Source of the DNA: Bacteroidales bacterium
GTDB taxonomy: Bacteria > Bacteroidota > Bacteroidia > Bacteroidales > JAFGHD01
Direction: 5' to 3'
Assembly: GCA_016939365.1 (NCBI GenBank)
Contig: JAFGHD010000039.1
Location: forward strand, 1-40,850
DNA length: 40,850 nucleotides
The notes beneath the pieces were generated by a model that had not been told where the DNA came from, searched no databases, and saw only the letters and a program-made list of their open reading frames with translations. The first letter of the stretch is position 1. Every line of letters starts with the position of its first letter. Below are positions 7,725 through 14,861 of the stretch, piece after piece. The translations under genes and the position numbers were made by a program.

Positions 7725-8678
7725 TCAGGCCGGAATGACGGGGATACAGATGTCGAGGATGAACTTCTTTTCCGGATGTGTTTTGGGATCGTTGTGATAC
7801 AGCTCATAATGGGGGCGGTCATCGCACTGGTATCCGCTGTCGGGCAGCCAGTCGCGCATGACACTGTTCCAGGCTTCGCCGAACTGGGTCTCGTCGATCT
7901 CGAAGCGGGCGACGGCATAGGTTCCGCCCTCGATCTTCATTTTGCCGATCTCCCCGCTGACCTTGGTATCTTCAGGGACGGTGATGCAGGCGCTGGATTG
8001 CAGCTTTTTCTCATCGGTCACATCCGGGTCGTCGTGATAGACCCCGAGCATCCGTGTTTCGGGAAAGCGGATGAGTCCGCGCGGTCCGGCCCAGACCATG
8101 AGCTTGTTGAAGGCCTGCTCGATCCCGTGGTAGGCACCGGTATGCCTGCAATATGCCACATGCATCTCCGGCATCTGCTTGATCTGAACATCGAATTTCA
8201 TATTTTCTGTTTTTAGGTGTGATATGTGATCACGAAAGTATGCCGCCCCTTCCGGATCTGTTTGACCGATCTTGCGATCCGTTTTGCGCTCCTTGCTCAG
8301 TTGCGGAACCCCTTTGCGGCAATACTCCGTCGGGCTCATCCCGAAATGTTCGCGGAACGCTCTTGAGAAAACGGCCTGGTCAGAGAAGCCGCAGCGGAAG
8401 GCAATATCACGGACCGGGTCGTTTTGGTTGTCCTTCAGAAAGGAAGCTGCCTTTTCAAGCCTCTTCCGGCGTATATATCCGTAGAGTGGCTCACCGTTAT
8501 AAGCGGTGAAGATGCGGTGAAAATGGAACCGGGAGAAGTGGGCCACTTCTGCCAGCTCATGGAGGGTCAGGGGCTGGTCAAGGTGTGCCTGGATATAATC
8601 CATCACACGGTTGATGCGGGCGATATAGTCCTGTTGTACCGGGGATGGCTTTCCGGTGGGATTGTGTGGGGCGGTCAT
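7725..8678 (-). CDS. AraC-family regulator with GyrI-like effector domain
   Basis: A 317-residue one-component regulator. Residues about 18-120 hold two AraC helix-turn-helix motifs (LTLHELAEVAHFSRFHFHRIF and RDIAFRCGFSDQAVFSRAFREHFGMSPTEY). Residues about 160-317 form a GyrI-like (SOUL/GyrI) small-molecule-binding domain (VQIKQMPEMHVAYCRHTGAY near its start). This order, DNA-binding first and effector domain second, is that of the Rob/SbmC-like regulators, which usually sense hydrophobic toxic compounds. No adjacent transporter is present, so the target is unknown. It converges on the MscS gene. Confidence 0.92.
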   Translation of the reverse strand: MTAPHNPTGKPSPVQQDYIARINRVMDYIQAHLDQPLTLHELAEVAHFSRFHFHRIFTAYNGEPLYGYIRRKRLEKAASFLKDNQNDPVRDIAFRCGFSDQAVFSRAFREHFGMSPTEYCRKGVPQLSKERKTDRKIGQTDPEGAAYFRDHISHLKTENMKFDVQIKQMPEMHVAYCRHTGAYHGIEQAFNKLMVWAGPRGLIRFPETRMLGVYHDDPDVTDEKKLQSSACITVPEDTKVSGEIGKMKIEGGTYAVARFEIDETQFGEAWNSVMRDWLPDSGYQCDDRPHYELYHNDPKTHPEKKFILDICIPVIPA

Positions 8679-8704
8679 CTGATGCGGAATGGGTGGTTGA
8701 GCGG

Positions 8705-8712
8705 CGAAGGTA
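8705..8712 (-). promoter_or_regulatory. Weak candidate -7 box for the AraC-GyrI gene
   Basis: Read on the minus strand, TACCTTCG differs from TAnnTTTG by one base. It lies 26 bases before the start codon, a normal distance. No -33 TTG is evident. Confidence 0.3.
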
Positions 8713-8738
8713 GGGAATTAGCGTTAACAGTCACTGAA

Positions 8739-8899
8739 TTACCCCGGGCTTCAGCCCGGGGGTCAGGTAGCAGAAGAGCCTCCGGGGGTTCAGCCCCAAA
8801 ACCCGGCGGCAGGATCGGATGGGTGGTGCAAAGATGATGGGTTAAAGCCCGTTTTTTTTATGCAGATGAACCCCGGCCTGTTCGGCATCACGCAGGGGT
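8739..8899 (+). repeat. Interspersed palindromic element, copy B
   Basis: The best preserved of three copies. It opens with a perfect hairpin, CCCCGGGCT paired with AGCCCGGGG (8742-8761, two-base loop). A second hairpin, GGGG paired with CCCC around GTTCAG, follows. Then come the core shared with copy A, a GGGTTAAAGCCC segment and a T-run. It ends three bases before the stop of the S41 peptidase gene, so it may also serve as that gene's 3' end signal. Confidence 0.8.
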
Positions 8900-8902
8900 T
8901 GA

Positions 8903-10279
8903 TTATTTCTCCCGTTCGTTCCGGTCGGTCCGGCCATCGGCATACCTGCCCTGCACTGCGGTGATGCGGCCGTTCTCCTCAATGAACTCCAGGAGGAAGT
9001 AATCCAGTTCGCTGAAGATAAACATCTTATCCCCGGCAGGGATCATCCTCATGCGGGGACGGTCTTCGCGTTGGTACCAGAGTGTGCCGTTGTCGAGGCT
9101 GACCTTGCGGGGGCCATAGTTGCCTGCGAGGCTTTTCAACGTTTTTTCATCAACGACAGAAGGCTCGGCAAGTGCCTTTTGCCTAAGAGCGGCGAATGTC
9201 AGGAAGCCCCGTGTCTCTTCGTCCGGCGCCTTGGAGGCGAGGCTGTCCAGTGCCAGAGCCAGTGCCTTGCCCAATGCCATGTCGGCAGGCACTTCATAGT
9301 GGGGCGTGATACCGGTGCCTTCCCAGTTGGTCTGCGTGACGGGATTGATGGCTTTACCCATCGGAACCTGTATGGCAAAACGGTCGTTGATGATCACCCG
9401 ATCCACAGGATGTGCCCCGCCACCGGTCACCTCCCCCACGATCACCGCCCGCTCCATGTTCTTCAGGTTGTAGGTGAATTCCTCTGCCCCTGAAAAGGTG
9501 CGGCCACTGGTCAGGATATACACATCCACATCGGGTCTGCGGATGCCCGGAACATGAGGCAGGGTCCAGAACTGGTTGGTTTCGTTGGTAGGCCTCCAGT
9601 AGAAGGTGTTCAGATGCCGGATATCCGTATCATCGAACAGATAGGTGGTCAGTAGCTGGATCATATGGGGATTACCGCCTCCGTTTCCCCTCAGGTCGAA
9701 TATGATGGCATTTGTGTGGGCCAGGAACTGCATCACAGCAGCGGCCGTCTCCGCCGCACCATAACGGGTGTCTGCAAACCGGCTAAACTTCAGGTAACCT
9801 ATGTTTCCCGGGAGGATCTTCAACTCTTCAAATCCGAAATTCGACTGATGCAGCTCTTTAATGATCCGTTTTTCGTATTCATCATTTTCGGGATTTTCCT
9901 GTGACGCTCTCATAAGGGCGATGGTACTGGGTGCAAACACTACTCCGATATGTTTGTCGTTGCTGACCGACCTTAAGTCTGCGGTTAATTGTTCTGCGAA
10001 TTCCGACGGCCCGGTAATGGGATCATATTCCTCACCGGACTGCTTATCCGTTATGAGCCTGTTCATCTTCTCTGCTACTTCAGGGTAAACATAACTCCGG
10101 GTCATGATGGCAGCTATGCTGTCAACAACGAGTTTTTGTTCTTCCCTGCTGACCGGCTGCGGTTCGTCCTGGGCGAACATCAGGTGGGCGATCATCAGCA
10201 TGATAACGGTGAAAATCACGGTCATGGCCCATATCCTGATGGCCTGATTTCCGGATTTGGATGGGATAACGGTTTTCAT
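8903..10279 (-). CDS. S41 family peptidase (IRBP/tail-specific protease-like), exported
   Basis: A 458-residue exported protein. A hydrophobic segment at about 18-36 ends AHLMFA-Q, a likely signal peptidase I site or N-terminal anchor. Residues about 48-125 match the helical S41 N-terminal domain (LVVDSIAAIMTRSYVYPEVAEKM). The peptidase core spans about 155-345 and includes LPGNIGYLKFSRF, FDLRGNGGG and the active-site block YILTSGRTFSGAEEF, where Ser263 is the candidate nucleophile. No PDZ domain is seen. The C-terminal 100 residues form a beta-rich extension common in the IRBP-like subgroup. The gene starts one base after the MarR-GNAT stop, so translation is probably coupled. Substrates are unknown; proteolysis in the periplasm is inferred. 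Confidence 0.87.
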   Translation of the reverse strand: MKTVIPSKSGNQAIRIWAMTVIFTVIMLMIAHLMFAQDEPQPVSREEQKLVVDSIAAIMTRSYVYPEVAEKMNRLITDKQSGEEYDPITGPSEFAEQLTADLRSVSNDKHIGVVFAPSTIALMRASQENPENDEYEKRIIKELHQSNFGFEELKILPGNIGYLKFSRFADTRYGAAETAAAVMQFLAHTNAIIFDLRGNGGGNPHMIQLLTTYLFDDTDIRHLNTFYWRPTNETNQFWTLPHVPGIRRPDVDVYILTSGRTFSGAEEFTYNLKNMERAVIVGEVTGGGAHPVDRVIINDRFAIQVPMGKAINPVTQTNWEGTGITPHYEVPADMALGKALALALDSLASKAPDEETRGFLTFAALRQKALAEPSVVDEKTLKSLAGNYGPRKVSLDNGTLWYQREDRPRMRMIPAGDKMFIFSELDYFLLEFIEENGRITAVQGRYADGRTDRNEREK

Positions 10280-10280
10280 T

Positions 10281-11243
10281 TTATCTCAGTTTTAATGTGT
10301 ATTCCATAATATGGGAATCCCTTCCGGTGGGATCCTTCATCAAAGGATGGGACTTGACCTGCCTGAAACCTATTCCTGCATAGAACAGGAGCGCCTCCCG
10401 GAGGTTGATATGGGTGAACAGCAGTATTTTGCGGCAACCCCTGCCCACGGCTATATCCATTGCCTGACCGGCCATGATGCTGCCGATACCCAGCCTGCGG
10501 TATGGTTTTTTTACGGCAAACTTCGACATCTCACAATGCCCTCCACCCAGAGGCATGAGCAAAAAAGTGCCAAGCAATTCCTCATCCAGAATGGCGAAAT
10601 AGATCATTCCTCCCTTATCCAGTACCTCTCTCCGGGGATTGGCCAGCACTTTTTCATCATGATCCGAGATACCGATGCACTCCTGCAGCCAGTCACGGCT
10701 GATATCCACGAAATCCTCAAGGTACTTGTCGTCAAAGGGTATGATCCTCATCTCACCCAGCCTTCTCCTGACCCTTTCCCTCCATATCCTTGTGAGAAGA
10801 TCATACTGCTTCAACCCCCCCTCCAGTCTGTTCATATCATCCAGGAACCGGGGGGCATGCTCGGCCAGCAGATGGTCGACTGCCGACCGAAGATCCTTCC
10901 AGAAAGGCTCGAGTTTTTTTATGAGTTCATTACCTTCGGTTGTCAGGGAGACAATGGATACCCTGCGGTCGTCGCTATCCTGCGTACGCCTGACAAATCC
11001 TTTTTCTGACATGGCATTGATGACCTGGACCACGGCCGGATGACTGAGACCAAGAGATGATGATACATCCGTCAACCTGGAGGGGCCTTTCTGATTCAGA
11101 TATTGAGTGACCGTAAACCAGCGGGGTTCAAAGTCTGTACCCATCTCATGGTACATTTGCAATACCCCGGGCAACAAAAGGTCTGAAAAGCTCCTCAGCC
11201 GGCTCCACAGGGCCAGCGTCCCCAATTCCCTGATGAATTCCAT
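10281..11243 (-). CDS. MarR-family regulator fused to a GNAT acetyltransferase
   Basis: A 320-residue two-domain protein. Residues about 1-150 form a MarR winged helix (LTDVSSSLGLSHPAVVQVINAMSEKGFVRR, then DSDDRRVSIVSLTTEG, the basic wing). Residues about 165-320 form a GNAT N-acetyltransferase with the acetyl-CoA pyrophosphate motif KKPYRRLGIGSIM and the late FYAGIGFRQV strand. Such fusions are known in several phyla. They combine DNA binding with acetylation of an unknown substrate. A perfect 26-bp palindrome lies 8 bases before the start codon and is the likely autoregulatory operator. The S41 peptidase gene follows after one base, forming a two-gene operon. Confidence 0.9.
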   Translation of the reverse strand: MEFIRELGTLALWSRLRSFSDLLLPGVLQMYHEMGTDFEPRWFTVTQYLNQKGPSRLTDVSSSLGLSHPAVVQVINAMSEKGFVRRTQDSDDRRVSIVSLTTEGNELIKKLEPFWKDLRSAVDHLLAEHAPRFLDDMNRLEGGLKQYDLLTRIWRERVRRRLGEMRIIPFDDKYLEDFVDISRDWLQECIGISDHDEKVLANPRREVLDKGGMIYFAILDEELLGTFLLMPLGGGHCEMSKFAVKKPYRRLGIGSIMAGQAMDIAVGRGCRKILLFTHINLREALLFYAGIGFRQVKSHPLMKDPTGRDSHIMEYTLKLR

Positions 11244-11251
11244 ATCAGAAA

Positions 11252-11277
11252 TATTTATGTAAGCGCTTACATAAATA
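11252..11277. promoter_or_regulatory. 26-bp perfect palindrome, probable MarR operator
   Basis: The site is perfectly self-complementary, centred between 11264 and 11265, with core GTAAGCGCTTAC flanked by AT-rich arms. It sits 8 bases upstream of the leftward MarR-GNAT start codon, where a bound dimer would block transcription or initiation. MarR proteins bind palindromes of about this size. The GCGC centre also resembles LacI-type sites, but no LacI gene is nearby. Confidence 0.7.
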
Positions 11278-11403
11278 ATGCCAAAATGGAAAAATAAGCT
11301 AAAGAGCCTATAATCAATATAATAGGCTGGTTCTGGAATTTTGAGCGTCAGGGGCCTGTATCCTGGCGGACAGATAGCGTCCGGAAGCGTTCACATATAA
11401 TGC

Positions 11404-11411
11404 TAACTTTG
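11404..11411 (+). promoter_or_regulatory. Candidate -7 box for the LiaF-like/nitroreductase operon
   Basis: TAACTTTG is a full match to TAnnTTTG and lies 25 bases before the ATG at 11437, giving a short leader. A convincing -33 TTG is not visible. Confidence 0.5.
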
Positions 11412-11436
11412 TAGTGCAACCAAATTCCATTCAGTC

Positions 11437-12141
11437 ATGAACCAGAATTCACAAACCAGGATGGCAGGTTTTGCCATCGTGATCATCATTGCAGGTTTAC
11501 TGCTCTTTCTCGGTAAGGTGGGTCTGCTGGCCGGCAGGGCGGGCGATATCCTGATCTCGTGGCAGATGCTGGTGATCGGTATCGGAGTTGTCAGTCTGAT
11601 ATTCAACCGGAGCAAAGGTTTCGGGATCATACTCGTCTGTGTGGGCGTCTTCTTCCTTCTGCCTGAGTTTTTTGAGTTTCAATTCAGGTTCGGACGAATT
11701 TTTCTTCCCGTGCTGTTGATCCTTCTGGGGGTTCTGATCCTGTTCCGTACCAGTTTCAGGCGAAGAGACGATGAGGAACAGATCATAAAGGAGCAGCAGG
11801 AGGGAACCATTGATGAGGTAGTGGTGTTCAGCGGATCGCAGAAGAAGATCGTAACGGCCCACTTCCGGGGAGGTCGGGTCTATTCTGTGTTCGGCGGCAG
11901 CGAGATCGACCTGAGGGGCAGCCGGCTGGCGGAAGGAGCCAACATTCTGGATGTCTTCTGTATCTTCGGTGGTTTTTCGATGTATGTGCCGGAGGATTGG
12001 GTGATCGATAATCAGGTGACGGCCATACTGGGCGGTTTCAGCGACAAGCAGACCGGAACTCCCGGACCGGAGGCTCCGGCAAAGAAGTTGGTGATCAAGG
12101 GCCTGGTGATCTTTGGTGGGGGAGAGATCAAAACACTTTAA
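11437..12141 (+). CDS. LiaF-like membrane protein (LiaF transmembrane plus C-terminal domain)
   Basis: A 234-residue inner-membrane protein. Four hydrophobic helices occupy about residues 10-105 (GFAIVIIIAGLLLFLGKVGLL, then LVIGIGVVSLIF, GFGIILVCVGVFFLLPEFF and IFLPVLLILLGVLILF). They end in a basic RRRDDEE stop-transfer. Residues about 120-234 form the beta-solenoid domain seen at the C-terminus of LiaF/VraT and related envelope-stress proteins (VVVFSGSQKKIVTAHFRGG, VFGGSEIDLRGS, repeated FGG turns). In Firmicutes this domain damps a cell-envelope stress kinase. In Bacteroidota such proteins are common but their role is not established, and no kinase is present here. The nitroreductase gene starts two bases after its stop. 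Confidence 0.82.
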   Translation: MNQNSQTRMAGFAIVIIIAGLLLFLGKVGLLAGRAGDILISWQMLVIGIGVVSLIFNRSKGFGIILVCVGVFFLLPEFFEFQFRFGRIFLPVLLILLGVLILFRTSFRRRDDEEQIIKEQQEGTIDEVVVFSGSQKKIVTAHFRGGRVYSVFGGSEIDLRGSRLAEGANILDVFCIFGGFSMYVPEDWVIDNQVTAILGGFSDKQTGTPGPEAPAKKLVIKGLVIFGGGEIKTL

Positions 12142-12143
12142 CG

Positions 12144-13061
12144 ATGGGCATCATTACTTCGCGCACAAGAGAGAACGGGCAACTCCGAATCGATGAGGAA
12201 CGTTGCACCGGTTGCGGTTTATGTGTGGGGGTCTGTAAGGATTTCTCCCTCGAGCTGAGAAACGGTAAGGCAGTTTTAAGCAGTAAATCTGTCTTCGGTT
12301 GTATCGGATGCGGGCAGTGTGCCGCGGTTTGTCCTGAGGATGCCATTACGGTATCGGGGAGGGAGTTCTCGATGGATGACCTGCTCCCGTTGGATTTTCT
12401 TAAGGAAAAGGCGGATTATGGATCGTGGATGTCGCTCATCACCCGCAGGAGGAGTGTCCGGGATTTCAGGGATCGCGAAGTGGACCGGGATACCGTTGAC
12501 CGGATCCTTAAAGCCGTGCAGCTTGCACCTGTGGGTATCCCGCCTTCGGATGTTGGCGTACTCGTACTTCACGGCACAGCACGGGTCAGGGAGTTTTCGT
12601 GGGACATCATCAATCAGATGAAACGGTCTCGATTCTTTTTCTCCGGATGGATGCTCTTCCTGATAAGGCCTTTCCTCGGCAAGGAGGCCGTTGAACTGTT
12701 CAGTTCCTTCGGCGCACCTTTGCTGGATAAGTTGATCCGGGCACGCGACAGGGATGAAAACCTGTTATTGTACGATGCCCCCCTGGCCATGTATTTCTAT
12801 TCCACCTCATACAGCGATCCGGCTGATCCCATCATTACTGCCACATATGCCATGCTGGCAGCCGAGAGCCTTGGACTGGGCACCTGTTTTATCGGCACAC
12901 CGCACTACTTTCTTAGATACGGATCGAAAAAGCTGAAAGCCAAATACGGCCTGGAAGGGAAACATCCGAACGGCATCATGCTCATCATGGGATATCCCAG
13001 ATATAAATTCAGGAAGGGGATACGGAGGAGCCTGGCGGGGATAACCTACATGGACCACTGA
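12144..13061 (+). CDS. Ferredoxin-nitroreductase fusion (two 4Fe-4S clusters plus FMN domain)
   Basis: A 305-residue flavo-iron-sulphur protein. The N-terminal 70 residues are a 2[4Fe-4S] ferredoxin with both C-x2-C-x2-C-x3-C motifs intact (Cys21/24/27/31 and Cys53/56/59/63). Residues about 95-300 are a nitroreductase fold. It starts at the FMN-binding ITRRRSVRDFRDREVD, followed by the LAPVGIPPSD segment and the late AAESLGLGTCFIG motif. The ferredoxin probably passes electrons to FMN for two-electron reduction of a small substrate. The gene follows the LiaF-like gene by two bases, so they are co-transcribed. The natural substrate is unknown; family members in anaerobes are usually assigned to nitro-compound or quinone reduction. 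Confidence 0.9.
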   Translation: MGIITSRTRENGQLRIDEERCTGCGLCVGVCKDFSLELRNGKAVLSSKSVFGCIGCGQCAAVCPEDAITVSGREFSMDDLLPLDFLKEKADYGSWMSLITRRRSVRDFRDREVDRDTVDRILKAVQLAPVGIPPSDVGVLVLHGTARVREFSWDIINQMKRSRFFFSGWMLFLIRPFLGKEAVELFSSFGAPLLDKLIRARDRDENLLLYDAPLAMYFYSTSYSDPADPIITATYAMLAAESLGLGTCFIGTPHYFLRYGSKKLKAKYGLEGKHPNGIMLIMGYPRYKFRKGIRRSLAGITYMDH

Positions 13062-13254
13062 TCCCGGAGCTGGTTGTCAGGCATGGTCATGATGTATGAA
13101 GTATGATGTATGAAGGATGATGTGATTGTATTTGATGTGTGTATGAATGTGAATGCTTATTCCTGAGAAGGGGTTCTTATTGAACTTATATTTCCTTTAC
13201 AAACTTTATCACTTTCCCCTTTTTACTCTATATGCCATTCCGGATGGATGAGGT

Positions 13255-13262
13255 TATATTTG
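13255..13262 (+). promoter_or_regulatory. Candidate -7 box for the ECF sigma operon
   Basis: TATATTTG fully matches TAnnTTTG. It lies just inside the longest possible frame (ATG at 13248) and 9 bases before the ATG at 13272, so it argues for a later start, at 13272 or at the tandem ATGs at 13290 and 13293. Confidence 0.45.
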
Positions 13263-13271
13263 CACATTGTT

Positions 13272-13838
13272 ATGACCGGTTCAGGCCAGATGATGGATCA
13301 GGGACGCTCCGGGGCGGACCTCAGGATGTTCTTCAGGCATCTGTATGAAGAACATTACAAGGCGCTGTGCTGGTATGCCGTACGGTACACACGCGACATG
13401 CCGGCGGCCGAGGACATCGTCCATGAAGTGTTTGTCGCCTTCTGGGAGAAAAGGAGCACCATCGACCGGGAAGGTGCGGTAAAGGCCTACCTTTACCGGT
13501 CTGTAGCCAACCGGTCACTGAACTGGTTGCGCGACCGGAAACAGACAATAAATCCTGAATTTGCCGAACTGGCTTCAGGTGTGACGGAAGATGATTTTTA
13601 TACGGATCAGGCAGAGCTGGAGGCACGGGTCCACGAGGCCATCGCCAAGCTGCCGCCTCGTTGCGGGGAGGTGTTCCGCCTCAGCCGGTTTGAGGATCTG
13701 AAATACAGGGAGATCGCCGAACGGCTGAATATCTCCGTCAGGACGGTGGAGGTGCAGATGTCGAAAGCATTGCAGATATTGCGGGAGGAGCTGAAGGAAT
13801 GGCTGGTGCTGTTCCTGATATTATTGAGGATATGGTAA
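13272..13838 (+). CDS. ECF-type RNA polymerase sigma factor (FecI-like)
   Basis: A 188-residue extracytoplasmic-function sigma factor of the Bacteroidota FecI-like family. Region 2 is seen in FFRHLYEEHYKALCWYAVRYTRDMPAAEDIVHEVFVAFWEKR, followed by the AYLYRSVANRSLNWLRDRK helix. Region 4 is seen in IAKLPPRCGEVFRLSRFEDLKYREIAERLNISVRTVEVQMSKAL. The C-terminal WLVLFLILLRIW is hydrophobic and unusual for a soluble sigma factor, although short hydrophobic tails occur in this family. A FecR anti-sigma gene follows 33 bases later. The start is uncertain: the frame opens at 13248, but a -7 box at 13255 favours 13272 or 13290. Confidence 0.9.
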   Translation: MTGSGQMMDQGRSGADLRMFFRHLYEEHYKALCWYAVRYTRDMPAAEDIVHEVFVAFWEKRSTIDREGAVKAYLYRSVANRSLNWLRDRKQTINPEFAELASGVTEDDFYTDQAELEARVHEAIAKLPPRCGEVFRLSRFEDLKYREIAERLNISVRTVEVQMSKALQILREELKEWLVLFLILLRIW

Positions 13839-13871
13839 GGGATTTACAGGGTTGAAGTGTATTGAGTAAAG

Positions 13872-14861
13872 ATGACCGGATCGAATACATACAAGGATAT
13901 TCATGAACGGCTGGTGCGCTACCTGGCCGGGGAGGACAGCGCTGAGGAACGAAGTGAGACCGAACGGCTGATCCGAACCCATGAAACCGTCAGAGGGTAT
14001 TTCGAGGATATCCGAAGGATCTGGCATTCCGCCGCCATCGCCGGCAGACATCCGCAACCCGACATGGAGGCCGCCTGGAGGAAGTTTGAAAAGGCCACCG
14101 CCTCCGGAATGATCTCCATTCCTCTTTGGTCCCGGATGTGGGTGCGGGTGGCAGCGGTGATGCTCATCCTGATCATGTCGGCCGCAGGAGTTTGGTATTT
14201 CCGTTCAGTGCAGCACCGTGAAGTAATAGTATCCACAGCCCCGGAGGAAAGGCAGACTGTCAGCATGCCGGACGGATCGCTGGTGACCCTGAACGGCCGG
14301 ACTACCCTGAATTATCCGAAAAGATTTACCAGGGAAGTGAGGCATGTTCAGCTGGAGGGAGAAGGCTTTTTTGAAGTGACAGCCGATGAAGAGCGTCCTT
14401 TTATCATCAATGCAGGTGATCTGAAGATCACCGTGCTGGGAACCCGTTTGAATGTGAAGGCTTATTCTGCAGAAAAGGAGACCGAGGTGACAGTGGCTTC
14501 AGGCAGGGTTTCCGTAACGGCAGGTCAAAAGGAGGTGATCCTTAACGCGGACGAGAAGGCGGTATTTGACAGGACACTTGGCAGCCTGACCAGTACGGTC
14601 AACCGGGATGCCAATTACCTCGCCTGGAAAACACGGAAGCTGGTGTTCCGGGATACCTCCCTGGGAGAGATCGTGACTCAGCTGAACCGGATCTACCCGG
14701 GACAGGAGGTCATGATCAGTGATTCAGTGGCACGGTGCAGGATGACGGCCACCTTTGACGACCTTCCCCTGGAACAGATCATCGAGGTGATCCGGATGAC
14801 CTTCGATCTCGAGGTGACCCGGGAAGCAGACCGGATCACCATCACCGGCAAAGGCTGTTGA
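13872..14861 (+). CDS. fecR: FecR-type anti-sigma regulator with DUF4974 domain
   Basis: A 329-residue inner-membrane regulator. The N-terminal 80 residues are a cytoplasmic sigma-binding region (LVRYLAGEDSAEERSETERLIR). A transmembrane helix spans about 91-110 (VRVAAVMLILIMSAAGVWYF). The periplasmic FecR domain (about 117-215) has the hallmark VSMPDGSLVTLNGRTTLNYP and RHVQLEGEGFFEVTADEERPFII. Residues about 255-325 are the DUF4974 secretin/STN-like domain (VFRDTSLGEIVTQLNRIYPG). It should relay a signal from the TonB receptor's STN domain to the ECF sigma factor. Its stop overlaps the receptor start by four bases (ATGA). Confidence 0.93.
   Translation: MTGSNTYKDIHERLVRYLAGEDSAEERSETERLIRTHETVRGYFEDIRRIWHSAAIAGRHPQPDMEAAWRKFEKATASGMISIPLWSRMWVRVAAVMLILIMSAAGVWYFRSVQHREVIVSTAPEERQTVSMPDGSLVTLNGRTTLNYPKRFTREVRHVQLEGEGFFEVTADEERPFIINAGDLKITVLGTRLNVKAYSAEKETEVTVASGRVSVTAGQKEVILNADEKAVFDRTLGSLTSTVNRDANYLAWKTRKLVFRDTSLGEIVTQLNRIYPGQEVMISDSVARCRMTATFDDLPLEQIIEVIRMTFDLEVTREADRITITGKGC

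Noticed and set aside
13080-13150. Short GATGTATGAA repeats after the nitroreductase gene
   Set aside because: They are imperfect low-complexity repeats of about ten bases with no structure or coding role.
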